Assembly: GCA_035253825.1 (NCBI GenBank)
Contig: DATFBM010000005.1
Span: 24,457-88,456, forward strand
Origin: JACCTH01 sp035253825
Lineage (GTDB): Bacteria > Actinomycetota > Acidimicrobiia > Spongiisociales > ZC4RG35
DNA length: 64,000 nt
Direction: 5' to 3'
Below, piece after piece: positions 24,467 through 33,413 of this stretch. Each line of letters opens with the position of its first letter. Positions within the stretch are counted from its first letter, which is position 1. Under the pieces are notes generated by a model. The model had not been told where the DNA came from. It saw only the letters and a list, made by a program, of their open reading frames with translations, and made no database searches. The translations under genes and the position numbers were made by a program.

Positions 24467-24822
24467 TTCAGCACTCCCTTACGAACCGCGTAGACGAGAC
24501 CGAGGAGCAGGATCACGATGAACGCCCCGATCTCTACGAGGCCGAACCAGCCGAACTGGCCCGCCTCCAGCGCCCAGGGGAAGATGAAGACCGCTTCGAC
24601 GTCGAAGATGACGAACAGCAATCCGAAGATGTAATAGCGGATGTAGGTCTGGCTCCACCCGCTCCCCACCGGGTCAACCCCGCATTCATACGTCGAAGCC
24701 TTGGCGGCGCTGGGCTTGTTGGGCCGCAAAATCGAGGCGACCCCGAGCATGATCATCACCAGGAGGGCGCCGAGTCCGGCGAAGAAGCCGACGGTGAGAT
24801 AGTCCTGGAAATAGGAGGTCAT
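24457..24822 (-). CDS. nuoA: NADH-quinone oxidoreductase subunit A (cluster 1)
   Basis: This is a three-helix membrane subunit, 121 residues. The loop KASTYECGVDPVGSGW with the conserved cysteine and the helix YYIFGLLFVIFDVEAVFIFPW are diagnostic. It is the first gene of cluster 1. The divergent phosphodiesterase gene begins only 24 bases away, so the promoter of one must lie within the other's coding region or both transcripts are nearly leaderless. A second nuoA is at 52315-52722. Confidence 0.95.
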   Translation of the reverse strand: MTSYFQDYLTVGFFAGLGALLVMIMLGVASILRPNKPSAAKASTYECGVDPVGSGWSQTYIRYYIFGLLFVIFDVEAVFIFPWALEAGQFGWFGLVEIGAFIVILLLGLVYAVRKGVLKWE

Positions 24823-24846
24823 TGGCCTTTCAGCGAGTATAGGGAG

Positions 24847-25884
24847 GTGGATATTTCGCCCCGATCTGGCCTCCCTGAGCTCATCGGAGAGGTCGAACGA
24901 CTCGTCGTCGTCGAAGCAAAGAGCGTCGTCTTGGTGCTCTTCGATGGCCTCGGCATCCAGTTTCTGGACGGGCGGGCTCCACTACTTTCCTCACACCAGG
25001 TTGCGACTCTGCGGGCCCCGTTTCCTTCCACCACCACCGTCAGCATGGCCACGGTGGCCACTGGCCTCACCCCCTCAGCACACGGGGTCGTCGGCCATCT
25101 CCTCTACTGGCCCGAGCTGGGACGAGTGATCAATATGCTCAAGTTCGTCGATCTCACCGGGGCTGCGGTGACCCTCGACTTCGCATCGTTGCTGCCCGCC
25201 CCCAACCTCTGGGAACGAATCCGGGCTGCGGGGTGTCATGCCGTGACAGTGCAACCCGTCGACTTCTCCACCACTCCCCTTTCGCAAGTGCTCTATCGGG
25301 GCTGTCGTTTCATAGGCGCCGGGAGCATCGACCAGTTCATCGATCGCACGGTCGAGGCGGCCTCGATTCCCCGCAGCCTGGTCTTCACCTACCTGCCTCC
25401 CGTCGATTACGCCGCCCACGTCTATGGGATCGAATCGATGGAGGTAGCCGACGCCCTCAGTTGGGTCTCGAGCGTGTGGGAAGGAATCGCCCGCCGGCTG
25501 CCGACGGAGGTCGCGCTAATGGGGACCGCCGATCACGGCGTGATGGGCATTGCCGAAGACCAGAAGCTGCTCATCCGTGACGACCGGTATCGACCACTCG
25601 AATTTTGGGGCGACCCCCGGGCGGTAATGGTTCGGGGCTCGATGCGCCTGACCCGCGAATTGGCCGATCTCACCGGGGCCAAGCTGGTCGAGCCCGACGA
25701 ATTTCGGCCTTGGTTTGGGGCGCAAGAACCACACCGCCATTTCGAGATGCGAACCCCGGATGCAGTTCTCTTGGCGCCGCCGGATTCGGTGATCCTTCCC
25801 CCCGGCTTCGACAAGCGGCTCCGCGGCTACCACGGGGGGCTCGAGCCCGTCGAGGTGGACATCCCGCTCTTGGCTCCTGGTTAA
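24847..25884 (+). CDS. Type I phosphodiesterase / nucleotide pyrophosphatase family protein
   Basis: This is an alkaline-phosphatase-superfamily hydrolase of 345 residues. Metal and nucleophile motifs can be followed: VLVLFDGLG (first aspartate), FPSTTTVSMATVATGLTPSAHG (catalytic threonine in STTTVS), PPVDYAAHVYG (metal-binding Asp/His) and GTADHGVMGI (metal-binding Asp-His). No signal peptide or membrane helix is seen, so it seems cytoplasmic, unusual for this family. The GTG start at 24847 follows GGGAGG without a proper spacer, so a later start is possible. Substrate unknown; nucleotide diesters or pyrophosphates are likely. Confidence 0.87.
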   Translation: MDISPRSGLPELIGEVERLVVVEAKSVVLVLFDGLGIQFLDGRAPLLSSHQVATLRAPFPSTTTVSMATVATGLTPSAHGVVGHLLYWPELGRVINMLKFVDLTGAAVTLDFASLLPAPNLWERIRAAGCHAVTVQPVDFSTTPLSQVLYRGCRFIGAGSIDQFIDRTVEAASIPRSLVFTYLPPVDYAAHVYGIESMEVADALSWVSSVWEGIARRLPTEVALMGTADHGVMGIAEDQKLLIRDDRYRPLEFWGDPRAVMVRGSMRLTRELADLTGAKLVEPDEFRPWFGAQEPHRHFEMRTPDAVLLAPPDSVILPPGFDKRLRGYHGGLEPVEVDIPLLAPG

Positions 25885-25893
25885 CGTCGCCGC

Positions 25894-26448
25894 ATGGCCC
25901 GGATCGATACCAAAACTGGCGACGACGGGACCACCGGCCTCTTCTACGGCGGGCGGGTGTCGAAGGCCGACTTCCGACCACGGGCTTTTGGGGCAGTCGA
26001 TGAAGCGCAGGCGGCCCTCGGGTTGGTGCGGGCCCTGGGGGGGCTGGGAGCAGATGAAGCGACCCTGGTCACCGAGCTGGAGAGCGAGCTTTATGTGGCG
26101 ATGGCCGAGCTTGCCACCGCCGCCAGCAACCGCCACAAACTGGTCGACGGCCAGACCAAGTTGACGGCCGGGATGATCAGCCGCCTCGAAAACCTGATCG
26201 GCACCTACTCCGAGCGCTTCGAGATGCCGACCGAGTTTGTCATTCCGGGTAGCCACCCGGCTTCGGCGCTGCTCGACTCGGCTCGCACCGTCGTTCGTCG
26301 GGCTGAACGAGAAGTCGTTGCGATCCCCGATTATGAGGGCGAGGCGGTCCGCTACCTCAATCGCCTATCGGATCTGCTCTGGGTGCTCGCCCGCGCCCTC
26401 GAAGGCGAGTCACTCGAGGCTCGTCAGTTCCGCCAGTCGCTGGACTAG
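25894..26448 (+). CDS. ATP:cob(I)alamin adenosyltransferase, PduO type
   Basis: This enzyme adds the 5'-deoxyadenosyl group of ATP to cob(I)alamin to make coenzyme B12. The 184 residues open with RIDTKTGDDGTTGLFYGGRVSK, the PduO nucleotide-binding signature. The other family blocks follow: VIPGSHPASALLDSARTVVRRAER and the C-terminal RYLNRLSDLLWVLARA. It lies ten bases after the phosphodiesterase stop and five before the next membrane protein, so the three are probably co-transcribed. No cobalamin riboswitch is visible upstream, nor is there room for one. Confidence 0.93.
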   Translation: MARIDTKTGDDGTTGLFYGGRVSKADFRPRAFGAVDEAQAALGLVRALGGLGADEATLVTELESELYVAMAELATAASNRHKLVDGQTKLTAGMISRLENLIGTYSERFEMPTEFVIPGSHPASALLDSARTVVRRAEREVVAIPDYEGEAVRYLNRLSDLLWVLARALEGESLEARQFRQSLD

Positions 26449-26452
26449 GTCC

Positions 26453-27190
26453 ATGGAAACGGCCATGGCGGTGGTGGCGGCGGCGATCGCCACCGGCTTC
26501 GCTCTCGATCTCGCCCGGGACTTCTTCCGTAAGCCCCGCCCCCACACCGCCGCCTATGCGGCCGGCATCGGGATGTTTGCTCTCGCCACCTGGGCCCTGG
26601 CCTCGGGGCTGGCGTTCGGGTGGGAGGGATGGTCCTATCGAACGTTCTTCCTTTTGGGGGCCATCCTCAACATCCCCATCCTGGCCGTGGGATCGTTTTT
26701 CCTCGTCGTCGGCCGCAAAGCCGGAAACCTGGCGTTGCTGATCTCGGGGGCGATCGGCGCCATTTCCACCACGCTGACCACCACCGTTCCCTTCGCCCGC
26801 CCGCTCCCCGAAGGCGGCATCCCCCACGACATTTTCCCGCCGATCTCGGAGGGCTTTGGCCCCCGTTTGCTGGCCGCCATCGCCGGCGGCCTGGCGGCTA
26901 GCGCCCTCATCGTCTTGGGACTGGTAAGCCTGATCCGCTTCTGGAAGAAGAATCGACGGCTGGTGTGGGGCAACGCCCTCATCATCGCCGGAACGCTGGC
27001 AGCCACCTGGGGTGGAAGTGGCCTCGCGATCGGCGAAGGCGCCGCCTTCGCCATCTCGCTTCTTCTCGCCGCCTCCCTGATCTGGGCCGGTTACCGGACC
27101 GCCGCCGGAGCCCGTTCGAAGAACGACCCAGGGCTGATGTCGTCGCACAGCAATGGTTCTGACCCGCAAACGACGGAGATCAACGGCTGA
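26453..27190 (+). CDS. Polytopic membrane protein of unknown function
   Basis: This 245-residue protein has about seven membrane helices, including MAVVAAAIATGFALDLARDF, AYAAGIGMFALATWALASGL, FFLLGAILNIPILAVGSFFL and GNALIIAGTLAATWGGSGLA. The helix pattern and short polar tail (NGSDPQTTEING) give no family I can name. ATG 26453 lies four bases after the adenosyltransferase stop; longer in-frame starts would sit inside that gene. Its 3' end overlaps the convergent transporter gene by 11 bases. Confidence 0.75.
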   Translation: METAMAVVAAAIATGFALDLARDFFRKPRPHTAAYAAGIGMFALATWALASGLAFGWEGWSYRTFFLLGAILNIPILAVGSFFLVVGRKAGNLALLISGAIGAISTTLTTTVPFARPLPEGGIPHDIFPPISEGFGPRLLAAIAGGLAASALIVLGLVSLIRFWKKNRRLVWGNALIIAGTLAATWGGSGLAIGEGAAFAISLLLAASLIWAGYRTAAGARSKNDPGLMSSHSNGSDPQTTEING

Positions 27191-28010
27191 TCGCCAGGAT
27201 CACCATCCCGGAGGCGATAAAGAGCACCGCCGCTGCCCGGATCCGACCCACCCGCTCCCCCAGAAAAAGCCACCCTCCCAAGGCGGCGAAGACGACTGCC
27301 GTCTCCCGACCAGCCGCCACCAGGCTCAACGGGGCGAGCCTCGACGCAAAGAGCAAAAGGCCGTAAGAGCCCACCCCGGCGGTACCGGCGAAGAGATGCC
27401 GCCCCCACTCGCGGCTCATCGTTTCGGCCACCTGTTGTCGGCCCCTCGTCGCCAGCACCACGGGGACGAGAAGGATGGCGGTGGCGCAGTAGAGGGTGCC
27501 GGTGTAGGCGATGACGTCATCTGTCAAGGCCACCCCGTTGCCGTCGATGGTGATGTAGGTGGCGATGAGAACCCCGGTCAAAAGCGACCAGCCGAGTCCT
27601 CGATGCGAGCGAGCTGCCATACCCATCGCCACCACGCCCCCACAGATCAACGCCAAAGCCAACCAGCCTCCGCCTGCGATCGGTTCGCTCAATCCCGCCA
27701 GGGCGCTGAAGGCGATCAGTACGGGTGCGCTGCCACGGGCGATCGGATAAACGAAGGACAAGTCGGCGTGGTTGTAGGCGGTGGCCAGGGCATATAGATA
27801 GGCGACCTGAACCACGGCCGAACCGGCGAGGAATCCAGCTACTTCGGTCGGGATCCCTCTGGCGATGACGAATGGGAGCGAGACCAGCGCGGCCAATACC
27901 ACCTGCGAGGTCGCCGCCACCAGGCGATCGCTGCTCGATTTCACGACCAGGTTCCAAGCGGCGTGGAGCAGGGCCGCCACCAAAACAGCCGTCACCGCGG
28001 GCAAGGGCAT
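27180..28010 (-). CDS. EamA/DMT-superfamily transporter
   Basis: This is a ten-helix drug/metabolite-type transporter of 276 residues made of two EamA halves. The first half begins AVLVAALLHAAWNLVVKSS and ends near VLIAFSALAGLSEP; the second ends in FAALGGWLFLGERVGRIRAAAVLFIASGMVIL, the usual EamA terminus with the GE-R motif. Substrate cannot be inferred; relatives export amino acids or metabolites. The start is three bases after the stop of mobA on the same strand, so the two form an operon. Confidence 0.88.
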   Translation of the reverse strand: MPLPAVTAVLVAALLHAAWNLVVKSSSDRLVAATSQVVLAALVSLPFVIARGIPTEVAGFLAGSAVVQVAYLYALATAYNHADLSFVYPIARGSAPVLIAFSALAGLSEPIAGGGWLALALICGGVVAMGMAARSHRGLGWSLLTGVLIATYITIDGNGVALTDDVIAYTGTLYCATAILLVPVVLATRGRQQVAETMSREWGRHLFAGTAGVGSYGLLLFASRLAPLSLVAAGRETAVVFAALGGWLFLGERVGRIRAAAVLFIASGMVILAISR

Positions 28011-28013
28011 TTG

Positions 28014-28589
28014 TCAGATTCCCGGAGACCCGAAAAGCTTTCGACCCCGGAGGAGATCCGCCGGGGTATCGACCGAGAACCAGGATCTCCCGTCCTCATC
28101 CCAGCTCCCCCACTCCGACGCGTCGACCTCGGTGACCAGGACCCGGTCGAGCATCGATTGCAACGACCCCCCTTGGGCGGTTTCAGTGGCGGCGATCGAG
28201 GCTAAGGACGGCGAGTAGAGGGCGCAGGTCACCTGACGAACTCCATCGGCGATGGGCACCGCCGTCCCCCCAATCTGACCTAGGGCTGCCAAGGTCGAGG
28301 GCTGGGCCCATGGCTGATCGACCGCCAGTAGCAAGACCTCTTCTCCCTCCCGCAGCGCTGCCGCCAAACCCGCCAGGGGGCCACGTACCCCGGGAAGGTC
28401 TTCGATCCCTCGCCGGCCCTCCCAACCGGAGACTCGCCCCGCTACCAGCACCCGTGGGCAAACGGCTTCCAAGGCGTCCACCACCCAGGCAATGAGTGGG
28501 CGACCCTCCAAGAGAACGAGGGCCTTGTCCCTACCCATCCTGGTGCCGGCCCCGCCGGCCACAACCACACCGAGCACGGAGTCATTCAA
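28014..28589 (-). CDS. mobA: Molybdenum cofactor guanylyltransferase (MobA-like)
   Basis: This nucleotidyltransferase transfers GMP (or CMP) to molybdopterin. The N-terminal signature VVVAGGAGTRMGRDKALVLLEGRPL binds the nucleotide; LPGVRGPLAGLAAAL and LLLAVDQPW (metal-binding aspartate) follow. The 191 residues are the normal length. It is divergent from moaA, 26 bases away, which supports a molybdopterin role. The MGxDK form is typical of MobA, although MobA-related cytidylyltransferases such as MocA cannot be excluded. Confidence 0.87.
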   Translation of the reverse strand: MNDSVLGVVVAGGAGTRMGRDKALVLLEGRPLIAWVVDALEAVCPRVLVAGRVSGWEGRRGIEDLPGVRGPLAGLAAALREGEEVLLLAVDQPWAQPSTLAALGQIGGTAVPIADGVRQVTCALYSPSLASIAATETAQGGSLQSMLDRVLVTEVDASEWGSWDEDGRSWFSVDTPADLLRGRKLFGSPGI

Positions 28590-28615
28590 CCCTGTCAGCC
28601 CTAGCCTTGAGCCTG

Positions 28616-29623
28616 ATGACTCTCGACCGCCTGGGGCGGCCGCTCCATGACCTTCGGATATCGGTCACCGACCGGTGCAATTTCCGCTGCACCTATTGCA
28701 TGCCGAAGGAGATCTTCGGACGCGACTTCGAATTCATGCCTCGACAGGATTTGCTCTCCTTCGAGGAGATCGAAAGGGTCGCCTCGGCCTTCGTTCGGGC
28801 AGGAGTGCGCAAGCTACGCCTTACCGGTGGGGAGCCGCTTCTTCGAAAAGGCATCGAAGATTTGATCGGGTTGCTGCGCCGGATCGAGGGAGTCGACGAC
28901 CTCACGCTCACCACCAACGGCTCTCTGCTCGCCCGGAAGGCCGAAGCCCTCAAGGCGGCCGGGCTCGATCGGGTCAGCGTTTCGCTCGACTCGATGGATG
29001 ACACCGTTTTCATGGCGATGAACGACGTGGGCTTCCCGGTCCAGAACGTGCTCGACGGCATCGAGGCTGCCGCCGCGGCGGGACTCACCCCGGTCAAAGT
29101 GAACATGGTGGTGAAGCGAGGGGTTAATGAGACGTCGGTGGTGGATATGGCCCACCATTTCCGGGGGACCGGGCACATCGTTCGCTTCATTGAGTACATG
29201 GACGTGGGCTCGACCAATGGTTGGCGCCTCGATGATGTGGTCAGCGGCAAGGAAGTTGTGGAGACCATCAACCGAACATTCCCATTAGAGCCGATCGACG
29301 CCAACTACCTCGGGGAGGTTGCCCAAAGGTATCGCTACCTCGACGGTCAAGGCGAGATCGGAGTGATTACTTCGGTCACCCAGCCTTTTTGCGGTGACTG
29401 CTCCCGGGCTCGCATCTCAGCCGAGGGAAAGCTCTACACCTGCCTTTTTGCCACCCACGGGACCGACTTCCGAGAATTGCTCCGCAACGGGGCGACCGAG
29501 GCCGAACTCGATGCCGCCATCGTTTCGGTCTGGTCGGTACGAGACGATCGATACTCCGAGATCCGCACCAGCCAGACCGTGGAGATCGGTCGCAAGGTCG
29601 AGATGAGCTACATCGGCGGATAG
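28616..29623 (+). CDS. moaA: GTP 3',8-cyclase (molybdenum cofactor biosynthesis protein A)
   Basis: This is a radical SAM enzyme that starts molybdopterin synthesis by rearranging GTP. The first cluster motif is Cys21-x3-Cys25-xx-Cys28 (DRCNFRCTYCMPKE), with the SAM-contacting LTGGEPLLRKG after it. The second 4Fe-4S ligands are in FCGDCSRARISAEGKLYTCLF, and the C-terminus ends in the required Gly-Gly. ATG 28616 was chosen because it gives the standard N-terminus DRLGRPLHDLRISVTDRC; 335 residues is normal. It is divergent from mobA and convergent with the aminotransferase, with a hairpin repeat between. Confidence 0.95.
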   Translation: MTLDRLGRPLHDLRISVTDRCNFRCTYCMPKEIFGRDFEFMPRQDLLSFEEIERVASAFVRAGVRKLRLTGGEPLLRKGIEDLIGLLRRIEGVDDLTLTTNGSLLARKAEALKAAGLDRVSVSLDSMDDTVFMAMNDVGFPVQNVLDGIEAAAAAGLTPVKVNMVVKRGVNETSVVDMAHHFRGTGHIVRFIEYMDVGSTNGWRLDDVVSGKEVVETINRTFPLEPIDANYLGEVAQRYRYLDGQGEIGVITSVTQPFCGDCSRARISAEGKLYTCLFATHGTDFRELLRNGATEAELDAAIVSVWSVRDDRYSEIRTSQTVEIGRKVEMSYIGG

Positions 29624-29630
29624 TCCCCCC

Positions 29631-29674
29631 TCCCCGGCTTACGCCGGTACTCCCCCCTTGGGGGGGAGAAACAG
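29631..29674. repeat. Double-hairpin palindromic repeat, copy 1
   Basis: A 44-base unit forms two adjacent hairpins: CCGGC/GCCGG and CTCCCCCC/GGGGGGGAG. The same unit, differing by two substitutions and one indel, occurs inverted at 62996-63038, and a decayed piece at 37158-37186. Here it starts eight bases after moaA and covers the last codons of the convergent aminotransferase gene, so it could also act as a two-way terminator. Confidence 0.7.
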
Positions 29675-30829
29675 GGCCGCGGTAAGGCGCTCGACGAGCT
29701 GGTCGATCTCGGTGTCGGTGATGATGAGGGGCGGACCGAGGAGGATGGCCCCGATCGCGGCCGGATACACGAGCAGGCCCTGAGCCCGGGCCGCCGCCAC
29801 CACGGCCTTGGGGTCGGCATCAAGCTCGACTCCGACCAAGAGCCCCTTCCCCCGAATGTCGATCACACGATCGCCCACTGATTCCTCGAGTCGGGCACGG
29901 AGGAGAGCTCCCTGGCGAGCGGCCGCCTCCACCAGGCCTTCGCCGTCGATGATCTCGAGGACCGCCTTGCCCACCGCCGCTCCCGCCGGATGATGCGAGT
30001 AGGTGAAGCCATGAACAAAGTTCTCTCCGATCGCCTCGTAGACCCGACCCGAGGCGATCGCCAGGCCCAGCGGCCAGTAGCCCGAAGAAGCGCCTTTGCC
30101 GCAAATCATCAAGTCCGGTTCGACATCCCAATGCTCGATTCCGAACCAGCGGCCCGTGCGCCCAAACCCGGTCATCACCTCGTCCACCACCAAGAGGACC
30201 TCACGCCGACGGCAGAGCTCGGCCACCGCCGGCCAATAACCCGGGGGTGGGACCTCTGCCGCCCGTGTGGCACCGCTGATGGGCTCGGCCACGAAGGCGG
30301 CCACGTCGCCTCGGTCCAACTCTTCTTCCAAGCGCCCAACGTCAAGGGGAACGTGGCGGAAGCGTCCCAGCCAGCTTTCATAGGGGGCCCGCAGCTGGGG
30401 TCGCCCGGAGACGTCAAGAGCGCCGAGGGTGTTGCCGTGGTAGCTCGCCTCCAGGCCCACGATGACATAACGCTCCGGCCTTCCCTGTGCCGCCTGATAG
30501 GCCCGCGCCATCTTGAGCACCGTCTCGGTCGCCTCCGACCCGCCCGAAACCGGATAGACCCTGGCGTCGGCGATAGGAACGATCTCGGCCACGGATCGGC
30601 AGTAATCCTCGGTGATCGGAGAGGTGAAGGCGCTGGCGTGGACGTAATCGAGTTGCTCGAGTTGGGCGGCCAGGGCCGCGATCACCTCATGGCGCCCGTG
30701 GCCGATGCCGGTCACCACCGCCCCACCCGAGGCATCGAGATAGCGCCTCCCCAGTGCGTCCGTGATCCAGCACCCGGAGGCCGATACCGCCATCAATGGC
30801 TCTGACGCCCGCCCGAAGACGGCACTCAT
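29639..30829 (-). CDS. Class III PLP-dependent aminotransferase
   Basis: This is a fold-type I aminotransferase of 396 residues in the omega-amino acid/glutamate-1-semialdehyde group. Visible elements are YPVSGGSEATETVLKMAR (phosphate-binding loop), EASYHGNT, VVDEVMTGFGRTG (Asp to the PLP nitrogen) and MICGKGASSGYWPLG with the Schiff-base lysine. It overlaps the bactofilin-like gene upstream as ATGA. The final five codons lie in the palindromic repeat at 29631-29674. Substrate not predictable; no biosynthetic neighbours point to one. Confidence 0.9.
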   Translation of the reverse strand: MSAVFGRASEPLMAVSASGCWITDALGRRYLDASGGAVVTGIGHGRHEVIAALAAQLEQLDYVHASAFTSPITEDYCRSVAEIVPIADARVYPVSGGSEATETVLKMARAYQAAQGRPERYVIVGLEASYHGNTLGALDVSGRPQLRAPYESWLGRFRHVPLDVGRLEEELDRGDVAAFVAEPISGATRAAEVPPPGYWPAVAELCRRREVLLVVDEVMTGFGRTGRWFGIEHWDVEPDLMICGKGASSGYWPLGLAIASGRVYEAIGENFVHGFTYSHHPAGAAVGKAVLEIIDGEGLVEAAARQGALLRARLEESVGDRVIDIRGKGLLVGVELDADPKAVVAAARAQGLLVYPAAIGAILLGPPLIITDTEIDQLVERLTAALFLPPKGGVPA

Positions 30830-31947
30830 GGACGCGGCGCCAACCAGGCCCCGAGCCCGAGCGGGATGCCCGCGGCCAGGACCAGCCACCGAAGGAAGGG
30901 GACCAAGAAGACCAGAGCGAGCACGATCATTCCCAGCACGAAACCTCCGGGGAGGCTGGCTTTCATCCGAACCTGCTGGCCGAGGGCAGCCGCCACCGGA
31001 ACCACACCCGCCAGGGAAGCGATGAGAACGAGGCCGGCCAGCCCGATGGCAAACGGTAGAAAAACCACCGCTAAAGGAACACCAGCCGAGGCGGGGGTGA
31101 ACGACAACAACAACCCCAACACCCCCAGCACCAGTAGAGGGGAAATGGCGGCACCGAATCCGGTCAGCCAGGTCGGCACCAGCCGTCGCGCCGCCTGGGC
31201 GGCGCGCTCCAATCGCTCGGGCCAGAAGCGAATGGCGAGCAAACCTCCCGCCAGCAGGAACAACCAGAGGATGCTCAGCGTCAGGGCCTGAAGCGCTCGC
31301 ACCCGGATATTGGGCGCCAGCGGGAAGCGATGAATCACTTCGCCGGGGTCGGCCGCCTCCACGACTGCCTCGCGTCGGGAGCGGTATCCGATCTCGCCCG
31401 TCACCTCCGTGGTCGGTCCTATGAGAAGACTCCCCACAGTTATCTCGACTGAGCCCTCTACCTTGGCCCCGAGCGTCAGATTGGCGTAGCTGCCCCGAAT
31501 GTCGCGACCCACTGATCCCCGAAGAATCCCTGAACGACCAAAAACCGTGAGATCGCGTCCAACGGTGCCCGAACCGTCCAGCTGAATCGTCCATGCGGCC
31601 GCAAAGACGTCGTCGGCCACCGACCCGCCGATCGTGAGGAGGCGCGAGGCCGCTCGCACCGAGCCCCCGACCTCGCCGTTGATCGTGATCCGGGTTGAAA
31701 TCGCCGTGACATCACCAGTGACCACGCCGTTGATGACCACTTCCTCGAAGGCAGAGGCCACCAGGTCGCCTTCGATGCGACCGTCCACCTGGATCCGGTT
31801 GCCGGCCGCCATCAGATCCTCTTCCACCACCTCCCCTTCTCTCACCAAGACGAAGTCAGACTGCGTCACCTCGGCGGCGGCTTTGAGGGGAACCCAGACC
31901 AAACCCAGAGCTACGAGCACCACCCACAGGCTCCGACCCGAAGTCAA
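30826..31947 (-). CDS. Bactofilin-like (polymer-forming) domain protein with membrane C-terminus
   Basis: This 373-residue protein starts with a signal-peptide-like helix (LWVVLVALGLVWVPLKAAAE). A beta-helical stretch of about 170 residues follows with bactofilin/DUF583 turns such as IQVDGRIEGDLVASA, VVINGVVTGDVTAIS and ITINGEVGGSVRAAS. Three to five membrane helices make up the C-terminal half. Canonical bactofilins are short and cytosolic; this secreted-and-anchored form probably builds an envelope-facing scaffold. The start is inferred as TTG 31947, overlapping the nuoN2 stop, which makes it part of the cluster 2 transcript; the longer frame lies inside nuoN2. Confidence 0.75.
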   Translation of the reverse strand: MTSGRSLWVVLVALGLVWVPLKAAAEVTQSDFVLVREGEVVEEDLMAAGNRIQVDGRIEGDLVASAFEEVVINGVVTGDVTAISTRITINGEVGGSVRAASRLLTIGGSVADDVFAAAWTIQLDGSGTVGRDLTVFGRSGILRGSVGRDIRGSYANLTLGAKVEGSVEITVGSLLIGPTTEVTGEIGYRSRREAVVEAADPGEVIHRFPLAPNIRVRALQALTLSILWLFLLAGGLLAIRFWPERLERAAQAARRLVPTWLTGFGAAISPLLVLGVLGLLLSFTPASAGVPLAVVFLPFAIGLAGLVLIASLAGVVPVAAALGQQVRMKASLPGGFVLGMIVLALVFLVPFLRWLVLAAGIPLGLGAWLAPRP

Positions 31948-33413
31948 AGCGGCAAGGAAATTGCGGTCAAACGGAGGAGGGGAATCGGGAACAGCCCGAG
32001 AACCAGGGTGACGGCGATCGCCGCCACGAGGACGACTCGCAATGGTCTCGACACCAAAAGGGCCTCGGTGCCCTCGGGTTCCTGCATGTACATGGCGACG
32101 ATCACCCTGAGGTAGATGAAGAACGACACCACCGATGCCACCATCGCCACCACCACCAGCCATCCGAACCCGGCTCGGAAGGCATCCTGGAAGACACCGA
32201 ACTTGGCAATGAACCCGGACGTCAAGGGGATGCCAGCCATGCCAAGGAGAAGAATCGTGAGCGCCCGGGCGAGGAGCGGCTGCCGGCGGGCAAGACCGGC
32301 ATAGGAGGAGAGCGGCGAACCCGCCGATGCCGCCCCACTCACCGCGGCTACCACGGCGTAGGCGCCCACCAGTTGAATCGCATAGACAGCGAGATAGAAC
32401 CAGATCGAGCCCACACCGCTACTTCCGGCTACGACTCCGGTGAGGATGAACCCGGCATGGGCCACTCCGGAATAGGCGAGAAGGCGCCGAAGGTCGGACT
32501 GAACGACGGCGAGGAAAGACCCGAGCAGCATCGACAGGACCGCCAGGCCGGCGACCACGGTCCCCCAGGTGCCGACGTAGCTTTCGAACCCGGTCACCAG
32601 CACGCGGGCCAGGGCGGCAAAGCCCCCCACTTTGGCCAGGGCAGCCATGAATCCCACCGTCCCGGCGGGAGCTCCTTGATAAACGTCGGGTGCCCAGGCG
32701 TGGAAAGGGGCCGCCGTCACCTTGAAAGCCAGCCCCACTACCACCAGCCCGAGCCCGATCAAAAGCACTGCCGGACGGAGGATGATCTCACGATCGAGCA
32801 GGGTGCGGTGCTCCAGAAGGTCGAGGGAGCCGGTTCCGGCGAAGACCAACGCCACCCCGTACACGAATATGGCGGACGCGAACGATCCGAGCAGGAAGTA
32901 CTTGATCGCGGCCTCTTCCGACCGCGCTTCCTGGCGAGAGAACCCGGCCAGGACGTAGAGGCTGATCGAGCCGATCTCGAGGCCGAGAAACATCATCACC
33001 ATCTGTGTGGTCGAGGCGAGAAGAATGAACCCCGAAGTGGAGAGCAGCAGCAACGCCAGTCCCTCGGCGGCGCGCCTTCCCAGGCTTTCGAAAAACCGAG
33101 CCCCTGCCCCCACTCCCAGCGCGGCGACGGCGATGAGCAAGAGGCCAGCGAAGATCGCGTAACGATCGACCACCACCATCCCCCCAAACGGCAGCGGACT
33201 TCCTGCGACTTCCCCCGCTTCACGGCGGGACAACCACCAACCCTGTGCCCCGGTACCTAGGGCCGCCAATCCGAGGATGACCACGGCCAGGAGGTTGAGC
33301 CGACTCGGCAGTGGCTTCCACTGAACGTCGACCAGCAGAACCGCCGCAGCCCCCAAGCCCAAGATCAACAAGGGGAGGATGGCGAGCCAGTTGATCTCGG
33401 GGGGAGCGATCAC
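31944..33413 (-). CDS. nuoN: NADH-quinone oxidoreductase subunit N (cluster 2)
   Basis: This is an antiporter-like membrane subunit of complex I, 489 residues. It shows FLGLEIGSISLYVLAGFSRQEARSEEAAIKYFLLGSFASA split over two helices and PFHAWAPDVYQGAPAGTVGF, the NuoN-type channel segment. It overlaps the nuoM2 stop as ATGA. As the last nuo gene of cluster 2 it leads straight into the bactofilin-like gene. Confidence 0.95.
   Translation of the reverse strand: MIAPPEINWLAILPLLILGLGAAAVLLVDVQWKPLPSRLNLLAVVILGLAALGTGAQGWWLSRREAGEVAGSPLPFGGMVVVDRYAIFAGLLLIAVAALGVGAGARFFESLGRRAAEGLALLLLSTSGFILLASTTQMVMMFLGLEIGSISLYVLAGFSRQEARSEEAAIKYFLLGSFASAIFVYGVALVFAGTGSLDLLEHRTLLDREIILRPAVLLIGLGLVVVGLAFKVTAAPFHAWAPDVYQGAPAGTVGFMAALAKVGGFAALARVLVTGFESYVGTWGTVVAGLAVLSMLLGSFLAVVQSDLRRLLAYSGVAHAGFILTGVVAGSSGVGSIWFYLAVYAIQLVGAYAVVAAVSGAASAGSPLSSYAGLARRQPLLARALTILLLGMAGIPLTSGFIAKFGVFQDAFRAGFGWLVVVAMVASVVSFFIYLRVIVAMYMQEPEGTEALLVSRPLRVVLVAAIAVTLVLGLFPIPLLRLTAISLPL

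Noticed and set aside
24823..24846. A shared promoter between nuoA1 and the phosphodiesterase gene
   Set aside because: With 24 bases there is no room for two promoters and no -35/-10 pair can be supported; a TATAGG is present but too close to the starts to interpret.
29639..31594. A 651-codon minus-strand frame extending the aminotransferase upstream
   Set aside because: The extra N-terminal part overlaps the bactofilin-like gene in another frame and has no domain; the ATGA overlap at 30826-30829 marks the real start.
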